Source: CAYPEL01 sp964409635
GTDB lineage: Bacteria; Pseudomonadota; Gammaproteobacteria; DSM-19610
Reading direction: 5' to 3'
DNA length: 23,624 bases
Assembly: GCA_964409635.1 (NCBI GenBank)
Contig: CAYPEL010000027.1
Coordinates: forward strand, 1 to 23,624
The position numbers and the translations under genes are program-made. The first letter of the stretch is position 1. Every line of letters starts with the position of its first letter. The notes below the pieces were generated by a model. The model was not told the DNA's origin. It saw only the letters and a program-made list of their open reading frames with translations, and searched no databases. Below are positions 23,607 to 23,624 of the stretch, piece after piece.

Positions 23607-23624
23607 GTGGCCGATTACTGCTGG

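Noticed and set aside
1..23624. Prophage, defence island or biosynthetic cluster
   Set aside because: Nearly every gene is a recognised housekeeping or transport gene; no integrase, toxin, nuclease or synthase cluster is present.

Overview
The window is core chromosomal DNA of a gammaproteobacterium with moderate GC content. The evidence is the gene order rpsB-tsf-pyrH-frr-uppS-cdsA-dxr-rseP-bamA-skp, transcribed leftward, with map-glnD-dap genes diverging from rpsB. Placing dxr after cdsA is the arrangement I associate with Pseudomonas-like and other non-enteric gammaproteobacteria; in E. coli dxr lies between frr and uppS. The organism is Gram-negative (BamA, Skp, site-2 protease RseP) and makes isoprenoids by the MEP pathway (Dxr) and lysine/diaminopimelate by the succinylase branch (DapC, DapD, DapE). 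I cannot name a genus.

Left part (1-10430, all minus strand): translation genes (rpsB, tsf, frr), UMP kinase (pyrH), then envelope and lipid-carrier genes (uppS, cdsA, dxr, rseP, bamA, skp). Genes from uppS to rseP overlap or nearly touch. Two breaks matter. Between tsf and pyrH there is a terminator-like hairpin and a probable new promoter. Between bamA and skp there is a 209-bp inverted-repeat element of MITE type. A 14-bp hairpin spans the rseP stop codon just ahead of bamA.

Centre (10431-10675): a divergent regulatory region. The rpsB promoter (minus) and a probable map promoter (plus) overlap physically. The rpsB leader folds into a long stem that abuts its Shine-Dalgarno sequence, as expected for S2 autoregulation.

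Right part: map and glnD (plus), then a minus-strand pair (EamA-type permease and a VOC/glyoxalase-fold protein), then a plus-strand run dapC-dapD-arsC-like-dapE. This run continues with a 4-base ATGA overlap into a TRAP transporter operon of the TatT type (lipoprotein TatT, DctP-like binding protein, DctQ, DctM). An orphan ParA-type ATPase gene on the minus strand meets the end of dctM with no spacer.

No CRISPR array, prophage, tRNA or rRNA gene, transposase or defence system is visible. The points most worth checking are the inverted-repeat element between bamA and skp, the coupling of the TRAP-T operon to dapE, the hairpin at the rseP/bamA junction, and a possible 50-codon linker ORF between dctQ and dctM.
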